Position numbers and translations under genes: made by a program. Shown one piece after another: positions 35,453 through 50,400 of a DNA stretch of 64,000 nucleotides. The stretch comes from Trachythela sp. YZ-2020. Lineage: Eukaryota; Cnidaria; Anthozoa; Malacalcyonacea; Clavulariidae. The stretch is from the NCBI GenBank assembly GCA_016169945.1, contig JADLSH010000388.1, forward strand, positions 902,001 through 966,000. The letters are read 5' to 3'. How positions within the stretch are numbered: the stretch's first letter is position 1; every line of letters begins with the position of its first letter. Below the pieces are notes generated by a model. That model was not told the DNA's origin and made no database searches. It worked only from the letters and a program-made list of their open reading frames with translations.

Positions 35453-38400
35453 ACTAAAGTACGGCGCATCTGGGCACATTGCCAGTCAATGGGTTAACAA
35501 GAGACAATGGCAGATAGTTTTGTTAACCCATTAACTGGCAGTACTCTACCACTTACGAGTAAAATCGTCTGGCATTAGACAGAGTAAAATACTAAACTAG
35601 GGCGCATCTGGGCGCATTGCCAGCCAATGGGTTAAACATGCTGTATAGTATTGTCCATTGTACATATTGTTAACAAGTTGTTGAATTGCAGGATGATAAC
35701 AAGTTGTTTGAAAACAACTTGTAACAAGTCTGTTGAGTCCACAACTTTGTAGCAAGTTGTCAACAAGCCATTGTCAACCAGCCAGGACTTTCAAAATAAG
35801 CCGGTGGCTGCCGGAGTTCCGGCAGTTACTTTAAGATTTATCGCCGGCTACTTTTCATCTGGTCAGAGCAAAAATTACAAGCAAATCGATGTTCCACATG
35901 GAATTTAGTCTGTTCACCCTGGATGAATAATTCAAATTTAAAGTAACAAATAAGAGAGTTAGCTTTCCGCTACCATAATTTCGTTTGTTTGCTGTCGAAA
36001 AAGTGATAATATTAAATTTGCTGCAGAGTTGTCCTTTGTTTCTCCGCGCGTTTTTTAAACTTCCATGCGAGTGCATGCACCCAGACCCGTCTAGATTTTG
36101 TACTATTTTTGACTCTCGATCACTATTAGTCACAGACGGCTACTTTTTGGGTGCAGGCGTGCAGTCGCCTACTTCAAATCGTTCTGAAAGCCCTGGCAGA
36201 GCTCTGGGAACAAGCAGTGCAAACCAGTGATGAATCAAGCTTGATCTGATATGGGGGTGCTACTCTGGCACTGGTCATGAAACAGTGTCTGGCCGGGCTG
36301 GCCGGCGACTGAGGCAGGGTGAATCATCACTGAGGACACCCCACAGGGTCATGAGAATAATCTTGTCAGAAATTTTTTGAAAAATAAGATGGCTTATAGA
36401 TGGTAAAAAAAGCCCGTCTGTTTTATTTTTGTTTGATAAATGCCCTGTCAAATTCAAAATTTGGTTTTGATAGGGCAATTGGCACCCCTCCTGCACCCCT
36501 CTAATAAACATTTATTTTCACATGAAGTCGTGTGAGAGTATAGATTGAATTCAATTTGCATTTAGCCGTATTCTTCATTTTCACATTCTTTTAGTAGAAA
36601 AAATGAATTTAGGAACAAAATACGAAGCAAAATTTATGCTGAATTTCTTGAGTTTCAACAGTAAATGAAGTAAACACGTGTGCAGCAACTGTAAAACAGA
36701 AGAGCACGTTGCGGTAATAATTTCTTTCAACTCGCTTCGCATTTTCCATCTCCATATGAATTTTGCTTCGCAAAATCTAAGAAATGCTTCGCAAATTGCA
36801 AAATACTTGCCGCTAATTCGTACTCGGATATTTGGGCAGTATATGATAATTTGACATTTTTGTGATTTAAAATTAAGCAATTCGCGACTACCTGCAGCGA
36901 GTAATAAATGACTATATGGCGAGTTGAATTCCCCTTTTACTTTTTATTTATGTCAGTATTATTTACCTTACACTACGTTATAAATATCACAAGCAAATTA
37001 TACCAATATACTATCAAAATTAATGTACAGTTGTATAAAAAATAATGAACATATACATATAGATAAGCTGATAAATATTAAAATTTTCATGCACTCGATA
37101 GTTCGTGTGCTTGTGTCGCATTTACGACATTTACGTTAAATATAGTATTGTTATAGTCTTATTAATGTGAAATACACCCAGTACTGCTACTCGTTAAATT
37201 ACATGCATACATAATAATTATTCGTACAGTATATTACAATTCGATTACATAATATACGTAGAAATGATTCTCGAATTTTATTGGCTGATTCCAGTGCAGT
37301 TAATCCCAAACAACAGTGCAAACATTTGTAATCACAGTGCAAATTTCTGTCATCACTGTATGAACCAATCAAATTTGAGCTATTATTAGCTCATAAAGAC
37401 AACATGGCGCCCGCACAGTCCAAAGTCTGAACTGAGACTTGAATTTTGGACGAAAATGACGATTTAAATGCAATTTAAAATGGAAAAATTGAGTTTTCAA
37501 CGTATTTTTTGGTATTTACATAGTTCAGTCCACTTTCAATTTTTGGCGATGCATGCAACGAAATAACGAATAGTTGTTTCGAACATTTTTATGTATATCA
37601 TTAATAGGTATTAGTACTATTGCAAATGCTGTAATTTGATTGGCTACGCTACTCGCTATCTAATTGTCGATAGATAGCGAGTAGCGAAACAGCCATCTCC
37701 TCGGCGCGGTTTTTAACGAATTTATTTCAATAAATTATGAAAAACGTTTTGAAATACTGTTTTCTTGCTGGTTTCTACTAAAACAATTGGATTATTCGCT
37801 CTCGATTTCTATGAGATGATAGTTCATTCGGGCTTCGCCCTCATCAACTATCACCTCATAGAAATCTTGAGCTCATAATCTAATTGTTAAATAGTATGGT
37901 TTCTCGTGAAGTTTGGTTAAACGTTAACTCGTGAGTTTTCCCATTCTAAATTTCTACTTTTCAGCTAACGTTTTTACAGTATTACATCTTACAAAATTCA
38001 CTTTAATGCTCCGTGAAACCCAACTACATAAAATACGTCAGGTTAAAACCCAACTGGTGTTGAAATTTGTCAGTGCAGTGTAATGAACCCTTCATGTCCA
38101 TTTATTCGTACGTAAAAGGCAACGAGCAATTTCTGACACGATACCCCTCCAGGGTGCTACCCATCGGCACTTGCAACACGCTGAGGAGAACTTGTGAAAA
38201 ATAACAGATGGTGATTACCACGACAACCGCGTTAGCCACCACATGACGGCCACAGCAATCGAACCAAACTTTTCTGATTTTGCTGCCACAGAAACGGATT
38301 TGTACTGAGACTGAAAGGATGTTTAAGACGAGCTCGATCGCTAAACAAACTCCAATGCGAGCAAACATTCGAGACATTTCTTCTTGCAAGGGAATATCGA

Positions 38401-41400
38401 ACGTGCTGTATCGGTAGAGAGTGATATAGATTTGACTGAGGATGATCGAAGCGTAATGATAGAGAATATGTTGTATCTGCAAATCGATCTGTAATTTCTC
38501 GCTCTCAGGCTTTTCAAACAATGCTCCAGGTCGATTTCTCAAACGTGGCCATGCGTTGCCCAGATATTCCATCAACTTTTTCCAAGCACTTTTTCTATGA
38601 TCACGTGTTGCTTGAGAGATGAAAATGGTGATGCAGTAAACAAGTGATAGTGCCACAAACAATCCCCAGTCATCAAAGTCGGCCTGCATGACACGGAATA
38701 GAGCAAGGGGGAGCAGCTGATTGAAGTACACAAGGACGTACATTCGATCTCGGTAAACGAGCCATGGGGTAGAACAAGCTAAAACCAGGTATTGGCTGAT
38801 GGATGTTGCGACAAAAGCAAGAATGGGCGAGATTAACGCTATCAGAGCCTTTGATGTCAGATCGTTTTCTCGGTTGAATAACGGTATCACCCCAAATCGG
38901 TGGCACAATGCTATGATGAACATCAGAAGAAAGTGGGCTCCAATTGAGAAAGCAGTCTTCCATTTAAGCTTCTTGGTAATCGTTTCATCGTTCACGGCTT
39001 TTCCAACGAGGTAACTGCTATAGCAAAAGCCCAAGAGGAACACCTACAAGGGATAATAAGTACGGTAAACCAAGCGGGGGGGAGCACGGGTGGAACACGA
39101 GTTGGGGGCATTGAACTATAATAGACTGGAACGCTAACGCAGGGGGGGGAATTGAAGCCAGCTTAATTCAGTTTTTCTGAGTTTTGAGTTGAAATACTTA
39201 ACGCCGAACATTGGGCTGTATATGAAATTGAAGCTATTAAAAAGTTATATTTGATATAAAAACTTCAAGACTTTAGCTAAAAGGGAAATACTTAAAACTT
39301 TGAGGGAAAATTTGCCGTATTTTACAAAATTGCGGTTGTTTTTGTATTTTTTAAGTATTTCCATTTTGCCTAAAGTCTTGAAGTTTTTTTATCAAATAGA
39401 ACTTTTTAATAGCTTCAATTTCATATACAGCCCAATGTTCGGCGTTAAGTATTTCAACTCAAAACTCAGAAGAACTAGCTTGGCTTCATCTTATCAGGGT
39501 TGCCGTAGTGAGTTAGCGTTCCAGTTTGTATATAGTTCAATGGTTGGAGGTAACTTCCCTGCACGTGAAAACTTGGTTTGTTTTCTAATGTGTTTACAAG
39601 GTTTTTTAAGTTAGGTAATGTAGCAGATTGTTACTGACCATAGATGTTGCCGTTTCCACCACAGCTGAAGTATAAAAGTTAAGGTGTTTTAAGAACCATT
39701 CCATTTTTCATCCTGATGTGGTTCATGTAAATGAGATGCTTAATTGCCCGATTTCAGGTTGGTAGTTTGGTTCTTTTACGCGGGTTTTAGCTGTGGATAA
39801 ATTAAACGAAGCCTGCGAGCAGACTCTCAGACTAAAGGCAATTTTCCATTACAGCCGCTTTGCCCGCCCGCGCGGGCGGAACGACCATGTTTCAACTTTC
39901 GCTGTAGGTGTCTAGCATGAGATTTTTTGTCCGCTTTACACCTCGCGGACACGCCTGAAAGTTGAACTACATTCAACTTTCTTGGCGTGTCCGCGCGACT
40001 AATTATTCACGTAATTCGAATCGGTCGCTTCGCCCGCGCGGGCAAAACGACCGTAATGGAAAATGGCCTTAAGGCCGACCTCCACTTGCACGTACGTACG
40101 CACAATTGCACGCACGTATGTGTTTATACTTTCGTGAAATTTGATTGGTTAAAAACTTGACGGGCGCACAGAAAGTAGAATACAGTTCTACTGTCATACG
40201 TACAAAAAGTTAGCCGCGACGGTCAAGATTAGCGATCATTTTCGAGTCACAGAGCACTTGCACGTACGGCCAGCGCGGCCGATTTTGCGCATGCTCTGTG
40301 ACTCGAAAATGAAGCGGGCAAAGCGGCTGTAATGGAAAATTGCCTTTATGGGGTACAGAAACCAAGAGGGCCTGTTCGCAGGCGAGGATAAACGTGGATA
40401 ATTTATTAAATACAAATGGAGATACCTCATTGCACGATATGTTATATGCATTGAACACAATCAGATAAGCTTTGACAATTATCTGGACTGAAGCGACTGC
40501 GAGGCCCACGGAGATCAACTTATGCTTTAGCTCTTGCACCAGCTCTCCTCCATATAATAACATCATCGTTACCACAAACCAAAGATTCACTAATATGGCT
40601 TGAAACGTTTCGCCAATGAGTTCCCACCTAAATACATGCAAAATTAAAACACATACCTATTTAACAAGTTATAGATAAAACATGAGCAGATAAAACTCGA
40701 GCCGAAGGCGAGCGTTTGTATATCAGATAAAGATCGGATGCTAATGTTTTATCGAACTTAAACAACGACCCATCTTATGAGTTCATTGGCGAAGTAATTT
40801 TAAAAATAAACATTGTCTAAGCCGAGAAAATCAAAGCTGAAGTTTATGTAAATCAGGACAAACCTTTATCCGATTTACAAACATTGATTAAACATTCAGT
40901 TCTTTTGAATTTTCCTCATGAATTATTAATGAATTTTTTAAGTGAAGTTAAAGATTCAATGCATCCACACAATATTATTTGATACATGAAAGAAATAGGG
41001 CGCACTCCGAGACAACCCACTGTAAATCTTTGATTAAGCCCTCCCTCTCTAATTGGCCTATTTGGCTTCCTTTAGAACTTTTTACAACAAAAATAAACAT
41101 GTATATTATAAATTAGATTTATTTATTTTCCTTGTCCATGTTACCATGTTTCATTTTGCCATTTACACTAACGGTAAACAGTGACATAGCCAGCAAATCA
41201 GGACGTCAACAAGAAATTGTTGGAGGGGTGACGCTAGCCATCTCCGAAGGCATGAGCGTACTAATGGGGTCCGTGGGCATGCTCCCCCGGGAAATTTTGA
41301 TATTTGAGATGACTTAGAGTGCGGTAAAAAATGGATGTCAATGTTTACCTGTGTACTCGATTAGGGATGGTACCATGGAATTGCATCAGTGACAAACATT

Positions 41401-44400
41401 TGTCCGTCGTCTCGAAATCAAGGTATAAAAGGCATGCAGCACAAGCCGCGATCACAATAGCAACCAGGAGTGTCGTAACGTTGACCTGTTGGCTTGGCTT
41501 GAGCGAGGGCCAAACTGAGATACCTGCTAGTTGATGAAGGTTATTCCCAATGCAATTCTTAATATAAATCGTGAATCGTCCATCCAAAACCCCGGGATCT
41601 ATTTCTCCGATATCTTCGGGTTGTTCCACGTTTGTGTCATTGTCCTGCACGTTACCACCACCATTCTCTACGCACTCTGCATATTAAATATATACCTTGT
41701 ATTAAATCGTAACTACAACGATCGTATGGTATGGGACTTCGGTGGCGCGGACGTCAGAGCAAGCGCCTTTCATCTCTGAGATCGTGGGTTCGATTCTCGC
41801 TGCGGACTCCTGACACAGACTAAAGATCTATAATCTTTACTCTATGCTCCTGACATGCACTTATGTGAAAGAGTCAGTCACCGCTCTACCGAAAGTCGTG
41901 GGTTTTCTCCCGTTAGCTCGATAAACCGGGCTAGCTCGCTTACTATAATAATAGGCCTATAATAATCTTATATAAATTTTGCATTGCGATCACATGGGAG
42001 CCGAGCTGGCCCGCTTTGTCGATATCTCGGCTGTTGAAAGCGGGCTAGCCCGGTTTGCCAGGATGAAAATCGCCATGTAATCGCTTCATCCCAGCAAACC
42101 GGGCTGGAAAATTGCACACACACGGCTTTTTACATTGAAAATGTAAACAAGTATATAGCGTTAAAAGAAACTCAAATTAGCATTGAAATGTTGTTTTTGT
42201 GTTTTAATAGACGCTTAAAATTTTCAGACAGTAAAGCGAAGAAAACTTGTTTACGCCAATACTGAAAGTAATTACAGCAACAAACATCAATCTATATGTG
42301 AGGAAGCCCTTAAATGCAGCATATATATAAACAATATTTAATATATAGCAACGATTATTCAACTGTTGAAAAAATTAGGTTTAATGAGTTTATTTCAGCC
42401 CGGTCCATGTAATCGCAATTTAAAAGTCGTATTGTTTAGCCGGGCTGGCCCACGCCACCCCCCCCCCGCACCTTTACGGAAAATTGAGTGAGCCACAGCC
42501 TATTTTGAGTGTAAATGGGGGGGGGGTTTGTCGGAAATTTAGGAGGCTTGCCCCCCCCCCACCGGAAAACGTGAATTTTCGCCACTGCCGGTCCATGTAA
42601 TCGGCCCCTTATAGAATCGTTTATAAAAGCTTTAAATCATATTCTAAACTGAGCAGTACGACCGGACTGCCTGTGATGTAACAACTTGAAAACGTTCTGG
42701 AACTTTTTCAAGTTTGAATTGTAGACATCGGTAACTAAATAACATCGCACAAAGGGTGACTGTGTGCCAAAAAAAGTGAAATGGTTTTGAATTTTGAATA
42801 ACAAAGACGTAAAGTGATGAGTCATAAGGTTTACAAAGCAACAAAATAACAAGATGCATTTTAGCCGCCCGTTAAATCGTTTGATGAGGCTTTTCTTCTA
42901 CAGTGATTTCGTTATGGTTGTTTCGTTATAAGCGCCAAGCGGTCTTGTAAAACGACGACTTGCATCTTATAATATTAACAGACAGTAATAATCGATTGGA
43001 TGTCGACTAAACCGGATGGCCTGTAGTGTATGGGTAGAGGACACATAATCTTCTAAAAACAGGAATTTTGCATAGAATGGATTTTTAAAGTTTACAAATT
43101 ATTCTGGATTTCAACTTAAAAGATTCCAGTAAAGACCAAGTATAATTTTTGTACTCGATATCAGTCTTAACTGTAGAAATCAGTGAAAACTGAATGAAGT
43201 GTAACAAAACAGTTGATAACAAATGCTTATTGATCAATTTATATACGGTATTTATTTAAGATTTTGTTTGGGTTTTCTCTGTTGGAGTTCCGGAATCATC
43301 ATACAATAAGTTTCATTGTTCATGGACAAGTTCTATACTAAGGACATTTCAAAGGCTTTTAGTTTGCTGTGGCGATGCAGTGCAATAATCGTTTTGAGTC
43401 TAGTTGAAATTGAGGAATATAACTGTGCCACCTGAATTACTATATTGGCGTTACCTCCCTTCAACTGTAAACTAAAAAGTTTAAATGTTTATGAGTTTAA
43501 ATGAGTAAAAAGTTTATGAGTTTAAATGGCACAATCACTTTATCTAATATTATACAATAGATAATATGCATTGCATGCCAAATGTGCAATTCGAAGTGGC
43601 GAAATAACAGCAAACGAACTACTTGTGAGCAACTAAACTCATATACGTGCCTTTTCCCACATAGTATATATGAAGTTAACCAGGAGTTATCCTGGCTCCC
43701 TTTCTTGACAATTCTGTTGTCGATATAAACATAATTAAAAATGCATATTAAAATAGCATACTCAAATCTGTCTGAAATTTAACGTCTGTTGGAAAATTAT
43801 AGGAGTGAACCGATCTACAGGAAAATATTGTTTCTGTATCTTTTCATATCATAGCTGTCCTACTTCGGTTAGCGCATTGCCTTACATGTACCCCGATAAG
43901 AGAAATGTTTTGAAAAACCGCATATTTGTCATGCAAGGATGATTATTTACACAGTGATGCCTTCTCAGCGCTTTTAGAACAAAATTTTCAGCCACATGTA
44001 CTATACTAGGCAAATCTGGGGTGGTCGATAGCGAGAGTCTGGAAAGATTCTAGGAAAGTCCTAGGAACGATTTCAATTAGGACACGAGGTCTCGCCCAAG
44101 AGGGCAGCCCTTGATGTATAGGGTTCTTATAATCATGGCTATATCGTGCAGAGGGTAGAAGTGTTCTTGAATATGAGCCGTCCTTATCTGATTGATGATT
44201 GAAAGAACTCCTATATAGTCTCTGTTGTGTTCTTTTCGATGTGTGAGCTTTCGCTAGGACCGTAATAGGGGTGAATGTGATCTTTCTTCCCTTTAGCATC
44301 ACAGAAAAGAAAAGCACGTCGTTTGCGAACGATTTATAGGATATGACAGCAAAGTCTTTTAAAAAAGTTAAAACTCGAAAAGCACAAGACATGAATAGAG

Positions 44401-47400
44401 GCATGGAAGTTGTGTCGTGTAAAATATTCGACGATCAAATTGGGGCATAAAGAAGAAGACATATATATATATATATATACGTAGTAATCACCTGTGTTTG
44501 TGCGATCTTCTGCGCCATTGAGATGTTGTGTCTCTGGCTGTTCCGCGTCATTCTGAATTTCTTTCGTACATAGGAACCAAATGATGTTCAAAAACTCTTC
44601 AAAAAGCATCTTTCACACTTGACTTCGTTATCACACCACGTTCAATAGCTGTTATCGAATAATACTTTAGAACGCGGTCAGTTAATATATGACTTAAGTA
44701 TGAGTAATCCCGCAAATTTGAGAATTACCCTTACATCATATGGTATTTTTACTATTCCAACCTTGGTTCATGCTATGAAGCTACACCATGGAACATGAAA
44801 TCCATTTTGAATGCAGAAGCAAAGTTTTGAATGAGAGGATCTGAAATGTTGTGCACTAATGAGTAATGGCATAAAGCATGATTTGGAAAGTCAATCGTGA
44901 ATGCAAATTGGAACTGTTTTGTAAAAATAATTACTAATTCGGGAAAAACACCTTAATTATGATTTATTGCATGGCTTGCATAAAAACGGGGAATCGGGGA
45001 TTGGAGTGTTGGGGAATTAGGAATTCCTGGAATCCAAGAATCAATAAGAGCAACTGGGCAATCAGCATTTTACTACCCCACCATTTCTCTACGAGACGAA
45101 CTCTCTGAGAATATTAAATCTAGTTCGTCCGTTCACATTTTAATATTTAACCTTTTGCAATACAATGTAACTAATTATAAGTTAGGGAATAACCTGGCTA
45201 TAATAAGTAGATGACAATCTAGTCTAATGAATAATAATAATAAAAATAATATTAGAAGGTGTAAATACAACCAGTTTAGCAATGCTGATCTTACACTGGG
45301 CCTTATCGAATAGCTCAATTACTTAGAGATCCATTAAAGGCCTCCATACCTGCCTTTTATGCGTACACAATTTCACCTCCTCATCGCCTTGTCCTCATCA
45401 CGTCCTCATCTATTTTCCTTAGGGCTTTTCGACTGACCTGTTTAATTCATTTACTAAAACGTATACTAATATAAAGGTCAGTGCCTTTTTCTGGAGATTC
45501 ATGTAAGGGAATTGTGACCCTAACCGCTAATCCTCACGCGTATAGCGAGACATGAATCTATATATGCCCTTCTCTCAACTTACCTAACTATAGATAATTC
45601 AGCCGACAGACTGCTTTACTATATATCTCGAACGTGCAGTGCATGCCGGTGTGGGTAGAGTATAACGAAGATTCGTCGGTTGGCTGTTGTGTAAAACTAC
45701 CTAAAAAATACAATAAGAACTTCGACGTTTCGACCCATTCTACTATAACTTCCAGACGAAGGGCCTTCGCTCGAAACGTCGAAGTTCTTATTGTATTTTT
45801 CAGATAGTTTTACACAACAGTCAACCGTCGAATCTGCTTTACTATATAGCATATATTTATATTTTTCGTTTAGTTGAGCCTTGCCTCGATCCACTATCTG
45901 AGAAGTCATTATCAAGAAGCCATTGATATATACAAAAGAATCTTACTTGATAACAGGTAGGTGGTATATGGTATTCGGCTTGTGTGGTCACACGAGAATA
46001 TTACGTACTGGGATTTTTTTCAAAATCCTTACGATGGAAAAAGGAACAATGGATCCCAGTTGGAAATAGTATGAAAATGGCAATTATAGTATGTAAATTA
46101 TACTAATAGACAATTTGCATTATAGACTAAATTTTGAAAGCAAGGAAAGGCAAGGAAAAGGGAAACATTAGTACAAGATTAGTAAAATTGCAAAGTTTGG
46201 TTGCGAAATGTTGTAAAATGCGGAAAATATAGCCTTGCAAATTTGGTAACTTTTGTATTACGTGCGGAAATTCCTACCACATTTCGGCCAAATGTGGTAG
46301 GAATTTCCGCACGTAATACAAAGTTACCAAATTTGCAAACTTTGCAAGGCTATATTTTCCGCATTTTACAACATTTCGCAACCAAACTTTGCAATTTTAC
46401 TAATTTTAGTATGTTCTTTCCGGCAATATACTTTTTTTTGCCTAGATCAAAAATTAGTCTATAATGCAAATTGTCTATTCCATGCTAATTGCCGTTTTCA
46501 CACTATGCCTATATGGAAACACTATGGATATAATATGGAAATAACATTTCCATATTACTTCCATAGTATATATGGTTTAAAAACGTGCGTTTTATTCTAC
46601 ACGAGTTGCAAGTACTGCTTCATGATCTTTAAAGTGCATATGACATGAAACTGTTTTCAAAGTATAATATCTCTAAAGTATTTATTCAAAATTTCAGAGG
46701 ATTTCAATAAAAACCAACAATTTTATAGCCGTTTGAATGGTCTCATTTTACCTGTTAAAAATGGCATTCAAATCGCGCAGCTAGTGATGTCAATTTGGTT
46801 GCAATGTCTAGCAATAAATATGGCTGATTGGCTGAAAGCACCAACACAAAAAACGTCACGACACACACAACACAAATTAGTCCCCAGACCCCAGAAAATT
46901 TAACAATATTTTTTGGTTTGCTTTTACTTTGCCCCTAATTATTTTTATTTTTGTTTACATTTTATTTATAGATATATAAAAAAATATATGTATCAAAAAA
47001 AATAAAAAAATATGCTCGTTAGCCAAAGTCATGAGATTTCACATGATGCGCCCATGATCGGATCTCTGATTCTTCTCTGATGAACTCAGTAAAGTGGAAC
47101 TAAATACTCTATCAGTCAAGTCCTATGATTCGTTGAAGCCAAGCTAGTTTTTCTGAGGTTGAGTTGAAATACTTAACGCCGAACATTGGGCTGCACAGTT
47201 ATATTTGATATAAAACTTCAAGACTTTAGGCAAAATGGAAATACTTAAAAAATACAAAAACAACCGCAATTTTGTAAATACGGCAAATTTTCCCTCAAAG
47301 TTTTAAGTATTTCCTTTTTACCTAAAGTCTTGAAGTTTTTATATCAAATAGAACTTTTTAATAGCTTCAATTTCATATACAGCCCAATGTTCGGCGTTAA

Positions 47401-50400
47401 GTATTTCAACTCAAACCTCAGAAAAACTGAATTAAGCTGGCTTCAATTCCCCCCCCTGAGTTAGCGTTCCAGTTTATTTATAGTTCAATGGATTCTCCTC
47501 TTGACGCACTTGGCTCATACCTGGCGAAAAGTGAAGTTGTTGCTGTATTGTGTGAAATCACATACGTCAGGAGGAGAATCAGATCCGACAAATCGGAATT
47601 GTGTGGACAGGCCTTAACACGATATTAACCTCCCACAGCTATAGGTCTATTGTTTACTTTGTATCCTAAGTTATAGCCTGCATCGCTGGCGGTTTTAACT
47701 TTGTCTTCGCGCTTGGTATCGGCCGTGGGAAAGCATGAGATCATTGACTTCCCGTTGTTTTTCAGAGACCATCTGGCGTTGAATTGTTATGTCGCACTAT
47801 GTTACTACAAGTTAGACTACTATGATGTTTCCCAAGAAGTTTTGGCTGTCTATCTACAACATTATCCTGACAGGTGAGCGCTATGACAAACCTAGTTAAT
47901 AGGTGGTTTTCACGTTACGTCATCGTCGCCATGTTGGATGAACTTGACAAAGGAACCTCGGAACCTTTGGCTTTGTCAATTAGGTTGTAAAACCTGTTAA
48001 GGTTTTTCGTCCACCTCAGAGTGGTAAACACAAACTAAACTAAATTAAACTAAACTAAAGTCTAAACTAAAATCTAAACTAAACTATAAACTAAACTAAA
48101 GTCTAAACTAAACTAAAGTCTAAACTAAACTAAAGTCTAAACTTTAAACTAAACTAAACTAAAGTCTAAACTAAACTAAACTAAACTAAAGTCTAAACTA
48201 AAGTCTAAACTAAACTAAAGTCTAAACTAAACTAAAGTCTAAACTAAACTAAACTAAAGTCTAAACTAAACTAAAGTCTAAACTAAACTAAAGTCTAAAC
48301 TAAACTAAAGTCTAAACTAAACTAAAGTCTAAACTAAACTAAACTAAAGTCTAAACTAAACTAAACTAAACTAAAGTCTAAACTAAACTAAAATCTAAAC
48401 TAAACTAAACTAAAGTCTAAACTAAACTAAACTAAACTAAAGTCTAAACTAAACTAAACTAAACTAAAGTCTAAACTAAACTAAAGTCTAAACTAAACTA
48501 AACTAAAGTCTAAACTAAACTAAAGTCTAAACTAAACTAAAGTCTAAACTAAACTATAAAGTCTAAACTAAACTGAACTAAACTAAAGTCTAAACTAAAC
48601 TAAAGTCAAAACTAAACTAAACTAAAGTCTAAACTAAAGTCTAAACTAAACTAAACTAAAGTCTAAACTAAACTAAACTAAAGTTTAAACAAAACTAAAG
48701 TCTAAACTAAACTAAACTAAAGTCTAAACTAAACTAAACTGAAGTCTAAACTAAAACTAAACTAAACTAAAGTCTAAACTAAACTAAACTCTAAACTCTA
48801 AACTAAACTAAAGTCTAAACTAAACTAAACTAAACTATAAAGTCTAAACTAAAGTCTAAACTAAACTAAACTAAGCTAAACATGGCTAATATTCATCCAA
48901 CATTCATCCAACATGGCTAAAATTTCTCTGTTCTTTGAATCCCTTTCTGAGAATGATTGCAAACCACCTATACATGCATGATGGGATATGTAACTATTTA
49001 AATATCCTTTCGTTTGCAATTATTCATCATCAGACTGTGTAATTTATTCGAAATATCACTAAAGTATAAAATGTAAATAATACAATCTTTATTAATTACA
49101 GACTATGATGTATTCCGATTCATCAAAAGCAACCCACCTCTCATATTGTCCTGGAAAGGGGGGGGGATGTAAACATTCCACCGAACAAGAATATTCCCAG
49201 TCATAAAAGTATTTTATTATTGTTTAGTGCCATTGCTGTGAATTTAAAGGCATGTAATCACTTTCGTCTTTATAACGGGAAAGCCGCAGAGGTATGTATT
49301 CCGATAGTTCTTTATATTTACGCCGGTCTTATCTGTACTCCTTTGAGGTATATTTATGGGTATGGCGGTCACTGCTAGAAGGGCCGGACGGGAGCGCTAA
49401 CAGTGAGAGGTGTACCAGACATGTGGCTGGATTCTGCATGCTTGAGTAGACCGACTTAATATATTCATGTTGGTTCCTTTTATAGTCGCACTAGGTAACA
49501 CCGCTGTTAGTTGGATATAACTAAAAAGAGAGTTAAGGCTGATTTCCACTCAGTGCAAAATGTCGCGCGATCGACGTTTTGCAATCGTTTTCTTTTGAAT
49601 TATGAGCATTCGACTGGAACGGATCCGGTCGAGGGCTCATAATTCAAAAGAAAACGATCGTAAAAGGTCGATCGCGCGACATTTGCACTGAATGGAAATC
49701 AGCCTTTAAGGCCGCTGTGTTTGGTCAGCGCGCGCGTCATTTTTAACTGTGTGCGTCAACGTGTTTTTTATGCAAAACGGCCGTCAATATTCTTGCAAAA
49801 ATAAAGTACTCTTAAATAAAAATTTTATTGTATTAAAAAATCACTATACACTTTATAAAAAATAGAAAAATACTCACCCATTTCTCCAAAAAAGTGCCTC
49901 TTTATTAACTCTCAAGAAAAAAAGGGCGAAAAAAAAAGCCGCGTCGCCGCTTCAATTCTACACAAACACACTGACCAGAAACATAATTTATTTTTTTGGC
50001 CTAGAGTTAAATCGGAGAGTCCACGTTTTCAACGATCACGCCCACATTTTCAACGACCGCACCAACGGCCGAATCTTGCGATGTTTTATTTGAACTAATA
50101 TGACACCGTTACATATTATTGCACAGTTGTATATCCTTATCTAATAAATATCTCTTTGCTATATTTCCAGGCTGAATTAAAAACACTACAAGAAATTGCT
50201 TCCCCGTCATTTGATTTTGCTAAAGATCTCATGAAACATAACTTAGTGAGTATCATAATATTGTTAAAATTGAAAGGGCCGATTTCAGATGCACGTTAAT
50301 GATACTTCTCAAACTCATTAATAATTCATGAGCAAAACACAAAGGAAATCACCACCGTATCGTTGTCTTGATAACACGGTAATAAACACCCATAAATTAA

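Noticed and set aside
38673..39014. Other-frame and plus-strand open frames over the last exon of the nested membrane protein
   Set aside because: They are shadows of the 314-codon exon; the hydrophobic helices and phase support only the one minus-strand frame.
44006..44404. 132-codon minus-strand frame as an additional exon
   Set aside because: No acceptor/donor arrangement keeps phase with the nested membrane-protein gene and no domain is visible.
48031..48880. Telomeric or interstitial telomere repeat
   Set aside because: The unit is CTAAA/TTTAG without the GGG of known telomere repeats, and it lies within a MITE.
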